The notes beneath the pieces are model-generated. The model was given only the letters and a program-made list of their open reading frames with translations, was not told where the DNA came from and ran no database searches. 64,000 nucleotides of DNA from Paenibacillus alginolyticus DSM 5050 = NBRC 15375 (GTDB taxonomy: Bacteria; Bacillota; Bacilli; Paenibacillales; NBRC-103111): positions 1 to 64,000 of the forward strand of contig NZ_AUGY01000008.1 of NCBI RefSeq assembly GCF_000422905.1. The letters run 5' to 3'. Made by a program: the position numbers and the translations under genes. Positions 1 to 7,248 of the stretch are shown one piece after another (position 1 is the stretch's first letter; every line of letters begins with the position of its first letter).

Positions 1-492
1 GAAACCTTTCGACTTCCTAGGGTTTACTCATTACTGGGGCAAAGGCAAGAGTGGACGTTCAAGACTCATGAGGAAAACGAGTGGAAAGAAATTTAGGGCG
101 AAGGTGAAGGAATTCAAGACATGGATTCGGAGTAACCGACATACGTCAGAAGTTGAACTGATGAAAACCATACGAAGCAAGTTAGTGGGACACTACAATT
201 ACTATGGAGTGTCGGACAACTTCGACGGTGTAAGATCCTACTTAGACGCAATTAAACGACTGGTGTTAAAGTGGAGAAACCGAAGAAGCCAAAAGATAAG
301 CTTCACGGAGGAAAAATTCGCTAAGTTCGTCGACCGTAACCCATTTCCGAAGCCCAAAATAACCGTGAATCTATTTGCAAAGAAAGCAACTCTGTAAGGT
401 AGCATGAAGAGCCGTATGCCTTAATTGGGCACGTACGGATCTGTGAGGGGTAAGGGGCACAATCCGAGATGGAAAGGCCCCGCCTACTCGAC
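1..492 (+). mobile_element. Group II intron, 3' part (cut by window edge)
   Basis: The window opens inside a group II intron. It contains the C-terminal part of the intron-encoded protein, followed by a domain V-like hairpin at about 409-442 (GAGCCGTATGC pairing with GCACGTACGG) and a domain VI-like GGGG/CCCC hairpin. The RNA probably ends near the CTACTCGAC at 484-492. Bacterial retroelements of this type end with domain V, domain VI and an AY dinucleotide, which fits. The exact 3' junction is inferred. The 5' part and the insertion target lie outside the window. Confidence 0.85.
2..397 (+). CDS. Group II intron reverse transcriptase/maturase, C-terminal fragment
   Basis: The reading frame is open from base 2, so the visible 131 residues are the end of a longer protein. 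The motif FLGFTHYWGKG near the start is the usual thumb/maturase entry of LtrA-type intron-encoded proteins. It is followed by the basic region (about 40 Lys/Arg residues) and the Y-N-Y-Y-G-V segment typical of the maturase X domain. In complete family members this protein splices its host intron and reverse transcribes it into DNA targets. The stop codon is only about 11 bases from domain V, the normal arrangement. The reverse transcriptase domains and any endonuclease cannot be judged from here. Confidence 0.9.
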   Translation, partial: KPFDFLGFTHYWGKGKSGRSRLMRKTSGKKFRAKVKEFKTWIRSNRHTSEVELMKTIRSKLVGHYNYYGVSDNFDGVRSYLDAIKRLVLKWRNRRSQKISFTEEKFAKFVDRNPFPKPKITVNLFAKKATL

Positions 493-905
493 TATTTTGC
501 TCGAAAACGCGTATTTCATGGTTACGCGGAACGAGGATCCGCTAATTCACTTCACAGAGGCATAAAAACCTCAAAAACACCAAAATAGCGTCCCCACGTT
601 CCGCATATTGGCTCAATATCGATATATTAACCGAAATAGAGGCTCCTCGTTCCCCACGAGCTTCAGAACAAGCTGATCGCCTTGCGGATCATATTGCTTC
701 TTTTGGCGGCAGAAGGAGGCCGAGGCTTGCCACCTTTCAGTAGTTGATCCCAGCTTGTTCCCACAAATGGTGATATCTCTTACGCCGGACCCCACCATCT
801 TACCCAATAGGACATTCTCGCCTCCCGCAGTCTGTAACTTGATGCAAAAAGTGCAGGTAATTTCTGCTCAAACTACCCCTTCGCTAGGCAGAAGCTGCAA
901 AAACT

Positions 906-961
906 ACATCAAATTCAGACCGATTCAGGCTCAAAAGCCAGATTCAGTCTGAATTTGATGT
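906..961. repeat. 15-bp perfect inverted repeat with nested hairpin
   Basis: ACATCAAATTCAGAC at 906-920 is the exact reverse complement of 947-961. Inside the 26-base spacer a second short stem, GGCT (928-931) with AGCC (936-939), sits around a CAAA loop. There is no T-tract after it, so an intrinsic terminator is unlikely. It could be the remnant of a small transposable element or a structured RNA; no function can be assigned. Confidence 0.6.
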
Positions 962-1042
962 ACAAAATGCATGATTACTCGTCCAAAGTGTCACTTTTAA
1001 CAAATTTTGATGTACTTTTTGCATCAATGCTTGTCGCGAAGC

Positions 1043-1066
1043 ACCCCCACCCCCACCCCCACCCCC
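1043..1066 (-). repeat. (ACCCCC)4 tract, G-quadruplex motif on the minus strand
   Basis: Four consecutive ACCCCC units are visible. On the minus strand they read as four runs of five guanines separated by single thymines, which meets the usual pattern for a G-quadruplex with one-base loops. The tract lies about 160 bases upstream of the MFS gene at 1222. It is also a slippage-prone simple repeat, so its length may vary between clones. Confidence 0.75.
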
Positions 1067-1221
1067 AACCAATCCAGCCACGAACCCGAACGCCCAATCT
1101 CCACAGTTTCGAAAATTAGAATAAATTGGAGACACATATCGTCATTTTTCGTGTATAATTGGAATTCGGTGTCGATTTCTTTGACCTACGGTAAATTAAG
1201 CTGCGATAGGAGTCCTTTCAA

Positions 1222-2445
1222 ATGAATCGGTTACGTGGTTTTCTAAGTTCTTATCATCCCATTGTACATACGTTAATTCTTGGAACCGTAATGGCTAGGG
1301 CTGCATCCTCCATGAGCTTGCCTTTTCTCGCGATTTATTTATCTAGGCATACGTCGATGAGTGCGGTGATGATCGGAATTGTCATCGGTATGGGTTCCTT
1401 GGCTGGGACCGTAGGCGGTTTTATCGGGGGCACCTTGTCGGACCGATTCGGAAGGCGCATTATCATGCTGGCTGCTCTTTTTGGCTGGGCGTTCGTGTTC
1501 TTAGGCTTTGGCGTGGTTAAATTACCCATCCTGTTTATGCTGCTCAATATGCTGAACGGCTTGTGCCGCTCCTTTTATGAGCCGGTTTCACAGGCGTTGA
1601 TGGCAGACCTTACAGAACCTGCGAAAAGACTTAAAGTATTTTCGATGCGGTATATGGCTATCAATGTTGGTGTTGCTGTGGGACCACTTTTGGGTGCTTT
1701 TTTCGCTACGATGAATGGTGCGCTGCCTTTTCTCATTACTGGAACCATTTATTTTATTTATGCGGTCACACTTTACGCACTGCTCATCGCTTTTGGCATC
1801 AAGAAAATCGAGGGTGAGAAGAAATCTTCGGTTACCTTTGGTTCTGCTTTGCGAGTGATTCGAAGTGATATGACTTTTCGCTTGTATATCCTTGGCGGTA
1901 TTATTGGAGCTATCGGTTACTCACAGGTGATGGTGACACTTTCGCAATATTTGGAGCGCAACTTTGTAGATGGTGTGAAAATGTTTGCGATCTTAATGAG
2001 TGTGAATGCCATAGTGGTTATTGCCATGCAGATTCCACTTACTCGTTGGGCCGAAAAGTATACGCCACTTACTGCCATTATTGTTGGCAACCTAATGTTT
2101 GCGTTAGGGGATGTTGGCTTTGCCTTTTCCCACTCGTTGGTATGGCTTATTATTTCGATGGGTATTTTCACCCTTGGCGAGATTCTCAATTACCCCGCTG
2201 CTAATATGTTGATTGACAAATTAGCTCCCGAGCATATGCGGGGCACGTATTTTGGCGCTCAAACATTAACAAACATAGGCCACTTTATTGGACCTTGGGT
2301 AGGTGGGTTCTTGCTCGTTTCTTTTGGTGGAAATACATTGTATGTTCTTATGGCCGTTCTTACGATTGCCGGATCCATTTTCTACTGGAAAGGCAATATC
2401 CGTCAAATATCGGTGAAAAATACGTCGAAAAAAGAAAATTTTTGA
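1222..2445 (+). CDS. MFS transporter
   Basis: The 407-residue protein has the hydrophobic pattern of a 12-helix major facilitator. The signature loop between helices 2 and 3 (GGTLSDRFGRR, about residues 69-79) is clear, and a related arginine-rich pattern occurs again in the second half. Such proteins move small molecules or drugs across the membrane by proton coupling; the substrate cannot be read from sequence. The ATG at 1222 follows AGGAG with normal spacing. A TATAAT at 1154-1159 is a possible -10 box, with no good -35 partner. It stands alone, facing the riboswitch unit downstream. Efflux of a toxic compound is a plausible but unproven role. Confidence 0.85.
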   Translation: MNRLRGFLSSYHPIVHTLILGTVMARAASSMSLPFLAIYLSRHTSMSAVMIGIVIGMGSLAGTVGGFIGGTLSDRFGRRIIMLAALFGWAFVFLGFGVVKLPILFMLLNMLNGLCRSFYEPVSQALMADLTEPAKRLKVFSMRYMAINVGVAVGPLLGAFFATMNGALPFLITGTIYFIYAVTLYALLIAFGIKKIEGEKKSSVTFGSALRVIRSDMTFRLYILGGIIGAIGYSQVMVTLSQYLERNFVDGVKMFAILMSVNAIVVIAMQIPLTRWAEKYTPLTAIIVGNLMFALGDVGFAFSHSLVWLIISMGIFTLGEILNYPAANMLIDKLAPEHMRGTYFGAQTLTNIGHFIGPWVGGFLLVSFGGNTLYVLMAVLTIAGSIFYWKGNIRQISVKNTSKKENF

Positions 2446-2554
2446 AAAATATTGCAAAATTAGTTCTTTGGAACTATTCGATTTCAAAACGAGTTCCCGT
2501 ATCCTTGAGAGAGTACGTATTTATTGCTTTAGCTCATCTGACATGTAGTAAGAC

Positions 2555-2652
2555 ATCTCGACAAAGGCAAAGCTGGCGAAAGCCAGTGACGCAAAGCTAA
2601 AGGGGCTTCCTTGTCCTGCAAACCGGACTCGCAGCCAGCCAGCCGCCGAACG
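2555..2652 (+). ncRNA. Cyclic di-GMP-I riboswitch (GEMM)
   Basis: The leader carries the core features of the GEMM aptamer in order: GGCAAA (about 2565), a stem GCTGGC/GCCAGT capped by a GAAA tetraloop (2572-2587), the strongly conserved GACGCAAAGC (2588-2597), and a second paired arm ending in AGCCAGCCGCC near 2646. Known members bind cyclic di-GMP with this three-way fold. It is followed by a terminator-like hairpin at 2671-2705 and then the 101-aa gene at 2756, so transcriptional control of that gene is likely. Ends are approximate. Confidence 0.85.
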
Positions 2653-2670
2653 ATTGGGTATCAACATCAG

Positions 2671-2705
2671 AACCCCTCCGATCGGTTCACTATGGTGGGG
2701 TTTTT
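2671..2705 (+). terminator. Terminator hairpin in the c-di-GMP riboswitch leader
   Basis: AACCCC (2671-2676) can pair with GGGGTT (2697-2702), followed by TTTTT. The palindrome CCGATCGG (2678-2685) lies in the loop. The position between aptamer and ribosome site suggests it is the expression platform. Whether c-di-GMP turns transcription on or off cannot be read directly. Confidence 0.7.
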
Positions 2706-2755
2706 CTCTCTGTCATAACAAATTTATGTAAAAATAAAAAGGAGGATCCAGTAGC

Positions 2756-3061
2756 ATGCAAACTGAAGGAATACTACAAGATGAACAAAAAGTAACTTCG
2801 CTGTGTGGTAATCATGTTGCCCGTTTGGTGCCTTCCTCGGATGGACCAAAGCTCATGATTAATCGGGAAGAATACGCGTTAAATGAAGCTTGTTGGGATG
2901 TTGAAATGTTTCACGGGAGAAACAATAGCATCTTGATTTTCTACTGGAAGGGCGAAGTTAAACTTTCTGTAAAAATGCCGCCGATGCCGCAAATTGAAGC
3001 ATTTTTGACAAGGCTTTATCAATGTTTATCATCCAAATTAAGAACAGTACAGCCTATCTAG
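2756..3061 (+). CDS. Hypothetical protein, c-di-GMP riboswitch target
   Basis: I do not recognise this 101-residue protein. It has no signal peptide, membrane segment or known motif. It is moderately acidic at the N-terminus and contains a hydrophobic ILIFYW stretch around residues 59-64, followed by a K-rich beta-like segment and a C-terminal helix. A very good ribosome site (AGGAGG, 2742-2747) precedes the ATG. Its only upstream control element is the c-di-GMP-I riboswitch, and its own terminator begins before the stop codon, so it is a single-gene transcript. Genes under this riboswitch class often concern motility, adhesion or surface change, but that does not establish a role here. Confidence 0.75.
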   Translation: MQTEGILQDEQKVTSLCGNHVARLVPSSDGPKLMINREEYALNEACWDVEMFHGRNNSILIFYWKGEVKLSVKMPPMPQIEAFLTRLYQCLSSKLRTVQPI

Positions 3062-3078
3062 GCGTACTGTTTTTTTTG
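3043..3078 (+). terminator. Intrinsic terminator of the riboswitch-controlled gene
   Basis: AACAGTAC (3043-3050) pairs with GTACTGTT (3064-3071), followed by a run of T. The stop codon lies inside the loop, so the gene and its terminator overlap. Confidence 0.85.
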
Positions 3079-3113
3079 TTTCTAGCTGTAAGGAAAATGT
3101 AAAGACAAAATCA

Positions 3114-3143
3114 TTGTCACAAATTGACAAGTGCTGATATAAT
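3114..3143 (+). promoter_or_regulatory. Promoter with overlapping dyad, upstream of the DHH gene
   Basis: TTGTCA (3114-3119) and TATAAT (3138-3143) are 18 bases apart, with TG one base upstream of the -10 (extended -10). The -35 is also the left arm of a perfect inverted repeat, TTGTCA-N5-TGACAA (3114-3130), a plausible repressor site. The transcript would start near 3150, about 48 bases before the gene. Confidence 0.7.
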
Positions 3144-3197
3144 GAAATTCATAGATTTAAGTAGTGCTTAGGAACTGTTATTAGGGGGATACATAGC

Positions 3198-4112
3198 ATG
3201 AGATTAATCACACGTTCGGATTTTGACGGTTTAGTATGCGCGATGCTTTTCAAAAAGTTAAATATGGTGGATGAAATGAAATTCGTCCATCCCAAAGATA
3301 TGCAGGACGGTTTGATTGAGGTCTCGGAAAACGATATTTTGGCCAATGTCCCTTATGTAGCGGGCTGTGGCTTGTGGTTCGATCATCATTCCAGTGAACT
3401 TGAGCGGATGGGTGAGAAGGTTGAATTCAAAGGGGAGACCCGAATCGCGCCAAGTGCGGCACGTGTTGTTTATGATTACTATGGAGGAAGGGAGACCTTC
3501 GGCGATATCGATGATATTATGTGCGGGGTGGATAAAGCGGATTCGGCACAATTTAGTAAAGAAGATATTTTGAATCCGAGCGGATGGGACCTATTATCTT
3601 TTATCATGGATGCTAGAACGGGCTTAGGGCGCTATCGCGATTATCGGATCAGCAATTATCAATTGATGGAAGAGCTTGTGGAGCACTGTGCAACGATGTC
3701 CGTTCGTGAGATCATGGAATTGCCGGATGTGAAAGAGCGTGTGGCGCGTTATTTTGAATTAGATGCCTTATATCGTGATATGCTTCAAACCTATACACGG
3801 ACGGAAGGCAATGTTATTATTACAGACCTTCGTGATGTGGAAACCATCTATCCAGGGAACCGGTTCATGGTGTATGCGCTGTATCCGGAGCAAAATATCT
3901 CAATTTGGGTCGTAGATGGCCGAAATAAACAAAACTGCGTCTTTGCTTGTGGTCACAGCATTGTGAATCGTACGTCGAAAACGAATATTGGTAACTTGAT
4001 GCTCCAAAATGGCGGAGGCGGTCATCATGCAGCTGGTACTTGCCAAGTTGACTATGTGCACGCTGAGGAAGTTTTGAAGAAAATTGTTGAAACGATGAGA
4101 ACAGACGGATAA
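3198..4112 (+). CDS. DHH-family phosphoesterase
   Basis: The 304-residue protein has the DHH superfamily layout: an N-terminal D-x-D motif (RSDFDG, residues 6-11), the family DHH triad at residues 62-64, and a C-terminal DHHA1-type GGGGHHAAG at about 272-280. These residues bind two manganese ions in exopolyphosphatases, NrnA-type oligoribonucleases and c-di-AMP phosphodiesterases. There are no GGDEF, PAS or membrane parts, so it is a soluble stand-alone enzyme. Exact substrate (polyphosphate, nanoRNA or dinucleotide) cannot be told. An AGGGGG ribosome site precedes the ATG. It is transcribed from its own promoter at 3114-3143. Confidence 0.85.
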   Translation: MRLITRSDFDGLVCAMLFKKLNMVDEMKFVHPKDMQDGLIEVSENDILANVPYVAGCGLWFDHHSSELERMGEKVEFKGETRIAPSAARVVYDYYGGRETFGDIDDIMCGVDKADSAQFSKEDILNPSGWDLLSFIMDARTGLGRYRDYRISNYQLMEELVEHCATMSVREIMELPDVKERVARYFELDALYRDMLQTYTRTEGNVIITDLRDVETIYPGNRFMVYALYPEQNISIWVVDGRNKQNCVFACGHSIVNRTSKTNIGNLMLQNGGGGHHAAGTCQVDYVHAEEVLKKIVETMRTDG

Positions 4113-4188
4113 AATGAATGAAACGGACCGCAGGATGGGGAGTTCCCGGAATGCGGTTTTTCACTAAACGGGGACAGGGGGGAATGGA

Positions 4189-4584
4189 GTGGAGTTAGCA
4201 CAAATTCATCATGTGGCAATCATTAGCTCAAATTATGAGCGATCGAAACACTTCTATGTCGATTTACTTGGATTAACGGTCATACACGAAACGTATCGTG
4301 TAGAACGTGACTCCTATAAATTGGATTTGCGCATCGGGAAGACCGAACAGCAGATCGAGTTGTTTTCATTTCCGAACCCTCCGCTGCGGATTAACCAGCC
4401 TGAGGCAAGGGGCCTTAGGCATTTGGCTTTTGTCGTACATAATATGGACCAAAGCGTTAAAGAACTAGAAAGCAAGGGCATTGCGGTAGAACCGGTGCGG
4501 ATTGATCCCATTACCGGTGACCAATATACTTTTTTTGCAGATCCGGATGGGCTGCCCTTGGAGTTGGTGGAATATGCGAAATGA
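4189..4584 (+). CDS. VOC-family protein (glyoxalase-like, YaeR/YwkD type)
   Basis: The 131-residue protein is one vicinal-oxygen-chelate domain made of two beta-alpha-beta-beta-beta modules. Expected metal ligands are visible: H8 in the first strand (QIHHVAI), H77 (RHLAF) and a Glu in the terminal LPLELVEY. Length and order resemble the YaeR/YwkD subgroup, whose substrate is unknown; lactoylglutathione lyase activity is possible but not shown. The start is GTG at 4189 behind a GGGGGGA ribosome site; the ATG five bases earlier is out of frame and closes quickly. The next small gene overlaps its end. Confidence 0.85.
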   Translation: MELAQIHHVAIISSNYERSKHFYVDLLGLTVIHETYRVERDSYKLDLRIGKTEQQIELFSFPNPPLRINQPEARGLRHLAFVVHNMDQSVKELESKGIAVEPVRIDPITGDQYTFFADPDGLPLELVEYAK

Positions 4585-4702
4585 TCACCAAGAAAGAACA
4601 GAACAGGAGCCGAAGCTGAGGTTTGCCAAAGGCTGCCTGTGGAGCATTATTGTGTCCATTCCTTTATGGGCGTTATTGATTTGGTTTTTGTTTATCAAAT
4701 AA
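4574..4702 (+). CDS. Small single-pass membrane protein
   Basis: A 42-residue frame starts at ATG 4574 inside the end of the VOC gene, overlapping it by 11 bases. It has a charged, Glu/Lys/Arg-rich N-terminal half and one hydrophobic helix (SIIVSIPLWALLIWFLFI) reaching almost to the C-terminus. The frame is open further upstream, but that part is out-of-frame gene sequence. The overlap suggests translational coupling to the VOC protein. I do not recognise a family. Confidence 0.55.
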   Translation: MRNDHQERTEQEPKLRFAKGCLWSIIVSIPLWALLIWFLFIK

Positions 4703-4772
4703 AATCCCTCACTAGCTTGGTCTGACCGCTGCATGCATGCAGTTCGGTCGGATGAGCCGTTGAGGGATTTTT
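4701..4772. terminator. Bidirectional terminator
   Basis: AAAATCCCTCA (4701-4711) pairs with TGAGGGATTTTT (4761-4772), and the loop carries a further palindrome around TGCATGCA. A-runs and T-runs on both sides allow it to stop the rightward VOC unit and the leftward methyltransferase gene. Confidence 0.8.
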
Positions 4773-4777
4773 ATTTA

Positions 4778-5929
4778 TTATTTGTCTGTGTGTCTGCGCG
4801 GTGGCAATGGTCCAAGATACTGGAACAGGTTACATTCGATCCGTCCATTAAATAGTTTGCGCTTCTTATCCGCGCGGCGGTTCATATAGTGCTCGAGCTG
4901 TGTGCTCGGGCTTAGGATGAACATGCTCCAGGAAGGCATGGGAGCAGTGAGAGCACCGAGCTGGCGCAGCGCCACCTCGACATCTTGCGCTTCACCAAGC
5001 CGCTCTCCATAGGGTGGATTGGTGATTAAGCAGCCGTAGTCGCCGCGCGGGCGGGCTTTGGCTACTGGTTCCACGAGCAGCTTGAACTGCTTCGTCAAGC
5101 CGGCGGCCTTCGCTGCAGCCTCTGCCACTTCGATGGCAGAGGGATCGATGTCACTGCCGATGATGTTCAGCGGAACATCATCTTTAACAGCGTCGAAGGC
5201 TTCGTCGCGAGCCTTGTCCCACAGCTTGCGCGGGATATTGCCCCACGCCTCGCTAGGGAAGCTGCGCCGCAGTCCTGGCGCGATGTTCCATCCGATCATA
5301 GCAGCCTCGATCGGGATCGTCCCAGACCCGCAGAACGGGTCGTAGAGCGGTCTGTCAACCTTCCAACGGCTGAGGAGGATCATCGCAGCCGCCATGGTTT
5401 CCTTCAGCGGCGCTTCGGTCACGAGCTTACGGTAGCCGCGCTTGTGCAGGCTGGCGCCGGTCGTGTCGATCGTCAGCGTTGCAATATCGTTCAGGAGTGC
5501 GACTTCGATGACGTAGCGTGCCCCGTTCTCAGGGAACCACTCTGTTCCGTAACGCAGCTTCAGCTTTTCGACAACGGCTTTCTTCACGATTCCTTGGCAA
5601 GCGGGCACGCTAGATAGTTGTGACTTATGGGAACGCCCTTCAACAGGGAATTCGGCATCGTTCGGAATCCAGTCCGGCCAAGCAAGCGCCTTGGTGCCTT
5701 CGAAAAGCTCATCGAAAGTAAGAGCCTTAAATTGGCCCATGAGTACCAAGATGCGATCGGCGGTTCTGAGCCAAAGATTGGCGCGGCAGATGGCCAGCTC
5801 GTCGCCAAGAAAACGGACACGTCCGTTCTCGACGGTGACCTCGTTGTAGCCAAGATCACGGATTTCGCGAGCAACGATAGCCTCAAGTCCCATTGGGCAA
5901 GTTGCGATTAATTCAATTTGTTGTGGCAT
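4778..5929 (-). CDS. THUMP-domain 23S rRNA guanine-N2 methyltransferase (YpsC/RlmL-N type)
   Basis: The 383-residue protein has an N-terminal THUMP-like RNA-binding region (about 1-160) and a Rossmann methyltransferase domain. The SAM-binding segment DPFCGSGTIPIEAA and the catalytic motif NPPYGERL are both visible, the latter typical of enzymes that methylate an exocyclic amino group. It matches YpsC of Bacillus and the N-terminal half of RlmL, which makes m2G in 23S rRNA; the target base here is inferred. The ATG is preceded by GAAGGAA. The gene is richer in G and C than its neighbours. It is a single-gene unit, divergent from the O-methyltransferase. Confidence 0.9.
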   Translation of the reverse strand: MPQQIELIATCPMGLEAIVAREIRDLGYNEVTVENGRVRFLGDELAICRANLWLRTADRILVLMGQFKALTFDELFEGTKALAWPDWIPNDAEFPVEGRSHKSQLSSVPACQGIVKKAVVEKLKLRYGTEWFPENGARYVIEVALLNDIATLTIDTTGASLHKRGYRKLVTEAPLKETMAAAMILLSRWKVDRPLYDPFCGSGTIPIEAAMIGWNIAPGLRRSFPSEAWGNIPRKLWDKARDEAFDAVKDDVPLNIIGSDIDPSAIEVAEAAAKAAGLTKQFKLLVEPVAKARPRGDYGCLITNPPYGERLGEAQDVEVALRQLGALTAPMPSWSMFILSPSTQLEHYMNRRADKKRKLFNGRIECNLFQYLGPLPPRRHTDK

Positions 5930-6064
5930 GTTTTAATTCCTTCCATCCGGGTTGTGCATCGCTCATAAAACTCATACAATTAACAAGTATAGGACAAATA
6001 GGTTACACTTACAAACGAAACACGCAAAGTGAATGCTTTGATGCTTTTCTAAGGAGGAAAAAAC

Positions 6065-6700
6065 ATGGAAACCATAACAGCCGAGAGCTATATGGAGGGT
6101 TTATACGCAGAAGATACAGTTCTAGAGCGAGTGAAGGAAGTCATACGCACCCAGAATATGCCCGAAATATCGATTGCACCTGGATACGGCAGATTGCTTA
6201 CTATGCTGGTCACGATGATTGGCGCAACGAAGGTGTTGGAAATTGGTGCTTTAGGCGGTTATAGCGGTATTTGTTTGGCGAGAGGCTTGAAAGAGGGCGG
6301 CAAACTTATTTCGCTTGAGTTAAAACAAGAATTTGCGGATGTAGCCAAGCAAAATCTGACCGAAGCGGGTCTTGGCGAGCTTGTTGAGTACCGGATTGGC
6401 GAAGCCCTCATTCACCTGAATGAGCTTCTTGAGCAGGGAGAACGATTTGATTTCTTTTTTATCGATGCGGATAAGGTGAATTATCCGATTTATTTGGAGC
6501 TCGCCATTAAACTGGCGAACCCTGGCGCTATTATTGCAGGAGATAACACGCTGATGCGAGGAAAAGTCGTTGACGCGAACCAAACCAAAGCCGCGGTCCA
6601 AGCGATGCGTACCTTCAACCAGCTGGTCGCCACCGATCCGCGTTTGGAAAGCACCATCCTGCCAGCTTATGATGGCTTGGCTTTAGCACGAGTGAAGTAG
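6065..6700 (+). CDS. Class I SAM-dependent O-methyltransferase
   Basis: The 211-residue protein matches the catechol/caffeoyl-CoA O-methyltransferase family. Motif I is VLEIGALGGYSGICLA (about residues 58-73), and the metal-binding segment FFFIDADKVNYPIYLE and the downstream DNTLMRGKV are both present. A Bacillus relative (YrrM/TrmR) methylates 5-hydroxyuridine in tRNA, while others act on small phenolics, so the substrate is open. AGGAGG lies nine bases ahead of the ATG. It is a single gene followed by a non-coding stretch with a strong terminator. Confidence 0.85.
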   Translation: METITAESYMEGLYAEDTVLERVKEVIRTQNMPEISIAPGYGRLLTMLVTMIGATKVLEIGALGGYSGICLARGLKEGGKLISLELKQEFADVAKQNLTEAGLGELVEYRIGEALIHLNELLEQGERFDFFFIDADKVNYPIYLELAIKLANPGAIIAGDNTLMRGKVVDANQTKAAVQAMRTFNQLVATDPRLESTILPAYDGLALARVK

Positions 6701-6856
6701 TACTCTTTTTACAACATCAATTGCGGACGCAAGACATATCGCTTCTAGAACTTCCACTTTATAAGTAATAGGGGCTGTCTCAAAACGATTTTTCTCATCT
6801 TCGTCTCTACTCAATAAGGTAGCCGAAGTGAATGAACGAGTCCCAAATAACATGCA

Positions 6857-6904
6857 AAAACGCCTCCAAAACCACTACTCAAGTGGGGATGGAGGCGTTT
6901 TTGA
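6857..6904. terminator. Intrinsic terminator between convergent genes
   Basis: AAAAACGCCTCCA pairs with TGGAGGCGTTTTT around an inner CCACTACTCAAGTGG hairpin. It can serve both the O-methyltransferase and the leftward small gene at 6938. The 150 bases before it hold no gene that I can see. Confidence 0.85.
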
Positions 6905-6937
6905 TAGGAAAATTCATGACAGCCACTTTTCATTGCT

Positions 6938-7156
6938 TTAAGATGCTTTTTGGTCGGATATATGGAAGTCAGACTCGCTTAATTTGCCAGGAGTAATTGG
7001 TTTTATTTGCGTTAACGGGGGCACTGGTTGGGATGTGGTACTAGGGTGAGAGACTTCTTGCTTCTTGAAAGAAATAGCACTGATGCCGTTCCAATAAATA
7101 AATAATAACTCTGCGCACACGACGATCAAAACAATTTTACGCCAGTTCAGGCTCAT
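6938..7156 (-). CDS. Small membrane-anchored protein, unknown function
   Basis: The 72-residue product has one N-terminal hydrophobic helix (IVLIVVCAELLFIYWNGI) after a short basic start, then a Ser/Thr/Pro-rich tail of about 45 residues, probably outside the membrane. I chose ATG 7156 because GTGAGGA lies eight bases ahead; the open frame extends to a TTG at 7177 without a ribosome site. No family recognised. It sits between two terminated units and the metallophosphoesterase upstream. Confidence 0.55.
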   Translation of the reverse strand: MSLNWRKIVLIVVCAELLFIYWNGISAISFKKQEVSHPSTTSQPVPPLTQIKPITPGKLSESDFHISDQKAS

Positions 7157-7248
7157 GGATGGCATCCTCACTTTCAATGATACGCCTATATTATCATATA
7201 GTGGAAGAAATTCCCATGATTAATTTTGCCTGTTCTTTTGCCTAATCC

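Larger units (their letters stand above)
493..1221. other. Non-coding interval with repeats
   Basis: About 730 bases lie between the intron and the first complete gene, and no convincing coding region was found on either strand. The short open frames lack ribosome sites and recognisable motifs. What can be seen: an 8-bp inverted repeat GCGGAACG/CGTTCCGC (526-533, 597-604), a 15-bp perfect inverted repeat (906-920, 947-961), two similar TTGATGTAC blocks (about 955 and 1007), a (ACCCCC)4 tract at 1043-1066 and a TATAAT at 1154-1159. It may be decayed DNA at an intron insertion point. Confidence 0.6.

Noticed and set aside
613-952. Two small open frames, one on each strand, in the gap after the intron
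   Set aside because: No ribosome site, no recognisable motif, and they overlap each other and an inverted repeat. Chance frames or decayed sequence are more likely.
944-1225. Two more open frames running through the (ACCCCC)4 tract on opposite strands
   Set aside because: Their distinctive residues (poly-Gly, repeated Pro-Thr) come only from the simple repeat, and neither has a start signal.
2295-2600. Open frame overlapping the end of the first MFS gene and the riboswitch
   Set aside because: It is in a shifted frame of the MFS gene and enters the structured RNA; no coding character.
5627-5911. Open frames on the plus strand opposite the rRNA methyltransferase gene
   Set aside because: They are antisense shadows of a GC-rich coding region with no start signals.
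6770-6800. GGGGCTGTCTCAAAAC-like sequence resembling the end of some insertion sequences
   Set aside because: Only one short end is visible, with no partner end, transposase remnant or target duplication.
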